From: an uncultured Oscillospiraceae bacterium
Lineage (GTDB): Bacteria > Bacillota > Clostridia > Oscillospirales > Oscillospiraceae
Assembly: GCA_900763965.1 (NCBI GenBank)
Contig: CAAFMG010000098.1
Location: 1-5,562 of the forward strand
Length of the DNA: 5,562 bases
Direction: 5' to 3'
Shown here: positions 4,094 to 5,562 of the stretch, in pieces
How the letters are laid out: every line of letters begins with the position of its first letter
Position numbering within the stretch: position 1 is the first letter of the stretch
Program-made: the position numbers and the translations under genes
The notes under the pieces: model-generated
Told to the model about the DNA's origin: nothing
The model's input: the letters and a program-made list of their open reading frames with translations, nothing else
Databases searched by the model: none

Positions 4094-5245
4094 TTATTCG
4101 CCAGTGTAAGGAGCGTAAGCAACGAACAGCTTGCTGGCAGAGTCCTCAGCCAGGGAGAAGCGGGCATCATTCAGGCCAGCCAGAGCGTCAACGGGAGCCT
4201 TGCCCTCGGTGATCGCCTTAGCAGTCTGAGCGATAGCGGCGGCCATGCCCTCAGCGTCCTGCTTGATGGTACCGGCCATTGCGCCTTCCTTGATCAGAGC
4301 CTTGGCATTGTCGGTAGCGTCAACGCCGAAGACGGGAACAACGTGTGCGCCTTCCTTGTTGTAGCCATTGTTCTGCAGGCAAGCCACAACGCCTTCAGCC
4401 ATGCCGTCGTTGTTGCAGATGACCAGCTCGATCAGGTTGCCGTTGGCCTCGTTGTAGGAGACGAAGTTGGTGTCCATGTAGTCCTTGGCAGCGTTGGCAG
4501 ACCACTGGCCGCCCTGGTCAACCTGGTAGCACTGGGTGTTGGAAGCGTCGAAGTACTTCAGCTCGGGCTTGCCGGCCCCGGTCAGAACCTTGTTGGCATC
4601 CTCAACGCCGTACTGGGTGCGGTAGATGGCCTCGATGTTGGCCTCGTCGCCCTTCATCATAGCGTAGGAGATCACGCCGTCCTTGTTGACGTCAACATCG
4701 TCGTAGTGAGCCAGCAGGTACTCGCCGATCATCTGGCCCTGCATGTGGCCAGCGGCGGGAGCGTCGGTGCCGATGAAGCAAGCGGTAGCGTTCTTCTCCA
4801 GAACAGGCAGCTCGGAGCCGTCGGTGCCGATGGCACGGTTGAAGAAGATGACGGGGATATCACCGGCAGCAGCCAGGATGTCCTCAGCGGTATCGGCAGC
4901 GCCGGAAGTGACCTGGTTGATGACCAGCAGGTTGGAGCCGCCAGCGATAGCGGTCTTGATCTGGTCGATCTGCTTGGCCTGGTCGTTGGCAGCGTACTGG
5001 TTGTCATAGGTGACACCCAGAGCATCCAGCTCCTTGTTCAGAGCGGTACGGACGGAGCTCAGGTAAACGTCGGACTCATCATACCAGAAAACGGAGATCT
5101 TGGTCTTGGAAGCAGCAGCGGGAGCATCCGCTGCGGGTGCGTCAGCCTTGGGGGCTTCGGTAGCAGCGGGAGCATTGGAGCCGCCGCAGGCTGCCAGAGT
5201 CAGGGCCATAGCCAGAACCAGCAGCAGGGAAATGAGCTTTTTCAT
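4094..5245 (-). CDS. mglB: Galactose/glucose-type ABC importer, sugar-binding lipoprotein MglB
   Basis: This 383-residue extracellular lipoprotein captures sugar for MglAC. A lipoprotein signal (KK start, hydrophobic core, LAAC with Cys20) is followed by an Ala/Pro-rich linker (about 21-47) and a periplasmic-binding-protein type I fold. It aligns with E. coli MglB: VIFFN (N136), the EF-hand-like calcium loop DVNKDGVIS (185-193) with Glu273 as the likely distant ligand, R209, W248, NND (N279) and FGVDA (D309). Against E. coli sugar contacts remembered as H152, D154 and N256, this protein appears to have N203, E205 and Q329, so the preferred sugar could differ from galactose/glucose. A further acidic contact near the N-terminus (YDES, 55-58) is shifted. 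The start is supported by AGGAGG 7 nt upstream. It is the first gene after the promoter at 5366-5394 and is followed by a hairpin terminator, which fits high expression. Other pentose or inositol binders are less likely, given the calcium loop. Confidence 0.93.
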   Translation of the reverse strand: MKKLISLLLVLAMALTLAACGGSNAPAATEAPKADAPAADAPAAASKTKISVFWYDESDVYLSSVRTALNKELDALGVTYDNQYAANDQAKQIDQIKTAIAGGSNLLVINQVTSGAADTAEDILAAAGDIPVIFFNRAIGTDGSELPVLEKNATACFIGTDAPAAGHMQGQMIGEYLLAHYDDVDVNKDGVISYAMMKGDEANIEAIYRTQYGVEDANKVLTGAGKPELKYFDASNTQCYQVDQGGQWSANAAKDYMDTNFVSYNEANGNLIELVICNNDGMAEGVVACLQNNGYNKEGAHVVPVFGVDATDNAKALIKEGAMAGTIKQDAEGMAAAIAQTAKAITEGKAPVDALAGLNDARFSLAEDSASKLFVAYAPYTGE

Positions 5246-5256
5246 TTTTGTTCCTC

Positions 5257-5340
5257 CTAAGTCGTTTGAAAAAATATGCCTGACCGGGAAAATCCCGGAG
5301 TAAGCCAGGTTCCTTGCGGTATGGGATGGAAATTATACAT
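5257..5340 (-). CDS. Possible 27-residue leader peptide upstream of mglB
   Basis: An ATG at 5340 opens a 27-codon frame starting MYNFHPIPQG and ending at TAG (5259-5257), which overlaps the mglB Shine-Dalgarno (TAGGAGG) 11 nt before the mglB start. It has its own Shine-Dalgarno-like AAAAAGGA (5354-5347) 6 nt upstream, and lies wholly inside the predicted mglB leader (start near 5359). The peptide is rich in aromatic residues (Tyr2, Phe4, Trp12, Phe17, Phe23, Phe24) and has no recognisable domain. Ribosomes crossing it would disrupt the hairpin at 5284-5298 and finish at the mglB ribosome-binding site, so it could couple or control translation. A chance open frame of this size is quite possible. 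Confidence 0.35.
   Translation of the reverse strand: MYNFHPIPQGTWLTPGFSRSGIFFQTT
5266..5309 (-). promoter_or_regulatory. Hairpin with T-tract in the mglB leader (possible attenuator)
   Basis: CCGGGA (5284-5289) and TCCCGG (5293-5298) form a perfect 6-bp stem with a 3-nt loop. Outer CCTG (5309-5306, minus strand) and CAGG (5283-5280) can extend it across an asymmetric loop. On the minus strand CATATTTTTTC follows. The T6 is set a few bases away from the stem, so termination would be weak at best. It might also only shape or stabilise the leader. Confidence 0.35.
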
Positions 5341-5365
5341 TTTCTATCCTTTTTCGCTCACAGTT

Positions 5366-5394
5366 ATTATAACACCTGTGGGGTTTTCTGTAAA
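5366..5394 (-). promoter_or_regulatory. mglB: Sigma-A promoter of the mgl operon
   Basis: On the minus strand TTTACA (5394-5389), a 17-bp spacer and a perfect TATAAT (5371-5366) form a near-consensus promoter; transcription should start near 5359, leaving a 5' leader of about 113 nt. Two overlapping symmetries cover the -10 and start: the 11-bp palindrome GTTATTATAAC (5363-5373) and CACAG-N12-CTGTG (5359-5380). Either could be an operator that blocks polymerase. No regulator gene lies in the window, and no convincing CcpA site was found. Confidence 0.88.
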
Positions 5395-5562
5395 GTAATA
5401 TTCATATTTTCGTGATTACGCTGTAAAACACCCCCTGTGAATTTGTCAGAAATGCACAAAAACCGAACTATTTGTAGCAATTTGTCATTTCTTGTTATGT
5501 ACCATTTTCTTGGAAAACCAGGGTGCTTTTCCGCAAGATATGGCAATTCCAGGGCAAAATAG
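5395..5562. other. Upstream region with short direct repeats, no gene seen
   Basis: This AT-rich stretch carries no supported coding frame. AATTTGTCA occurs twice in direct orientation (5440-5448 and 5479-5487), 39 bp apart or nearly four helical turns, with a further ATTTGT at 5470-5475, a spacing that could suit an activator binding upstream of the mgl promoter. A hairpin joins 5508-5517 with 5527-5538 (TCTTGGAAAA with TTTTC and CAAGA, two-base bulge) without a T-tract on either side. The left end of a divergent or upstream gene is not visible. Confidence 0.4.

Noticed and set aside
976..5260. Long plus-strand open frames opposite mglC, mglA and mglB (421, 583 and 412 codons)
   Set aside because: They lie antisense to well-supported genes, their products are low-complexity (rich in Gly, Asp, Gln, His, Val), show no known domain, and come from the codon bias of the GC-rich genes. 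The frames at 976 and 2066 even run across gene boundaries and the terminator.
5332..5337. Second -10-like TATAAT on the minus strand in the mglB leader
   Set aside because: No acceptable -35 box lies 16-18 bp upstream, and the promoter at 5366-5394 is far better.
5411..5428. CcpA-like (cre) site in the mgl upstream region
   Set aside because: TGATTACGCTGTAA matches the central CG and little else of the cre consensus, with mismatches at key A positions.

Overview
The window reads as chromosomal DNA of a low-to-mid GC Gram-positive gut anaerobe, most likely a Clostridia/Oscillospirales-type Firmicute. The grounds are strong AGGAGG ribosome-binding sites, sigma-A promoters with near-consensus hexamers, a lipoprotein (not periplasmic) sugar-binding protein, GC-rich genes separated by AT-rich spacers, and GC-rich palindromic intergenic repeats. 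The species cannot be fixed from the sequence.

Main content (1069-5394, minus strand): a complete galactose/methyl-galactoside-type ABC importer in the order mglB (lipoprotein sugar binder), mglA (double-NBD ATPase), mglC (membrane permease). One near-perfect sigma-A promoter (5366-5394) drives it. A leader of about 113 nt follows, which may encode a 27-residue upstream peptide whose stop codon lies inside the mglB Shine-Dalgarno. A strong hairpin with a T-tract lies between mglB and mglA, and should leave more mglB than mglAC message. A second strong terminator closes the operon just after mglC. MglB captures sugar outside the membrane, MglC forms the pore, and MglA hydrolyses ATP. The MglB calcium loop is kept, but three sugar-contact positions differ from E. 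coli, so the sugar is less certain than the family.

Left flank (about 1-420): no ordinary gene, but a compact module that looks like a type I toxin-antitoxin locus. On the plus strand it has a promoter, a hairpin that hides the ribosome-binding site, a 29-residue hydrophobic peptide starting MVTWSELF, and a terminator. A very strong minus-strand promoter lies in the 3' part and would make an antisense RNA over the 3' end of the toxin message. A long imperfect inverted repeat (91-122 with 320-344) could join the two ends of the toxin mRNA. This is the most interesting part of the window.

Middle spacer (about 420-1068): a possible free-standing small RNA (promoter 532-560, terminator-like 16-bp hairpin 703-746), then a cluster of palindromes (752-1068) including three back-to-back perfect hairpins with 3-nt loops. 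The cluster looks like a composite REP/MITE-like dispersed repeat. A second small inverted-repeat element (3831-3952) lies in the mglB-mglA spacer. Right flank (5395-5562): upstream DNA with short direct repeats and one hairpin, no gene seen.
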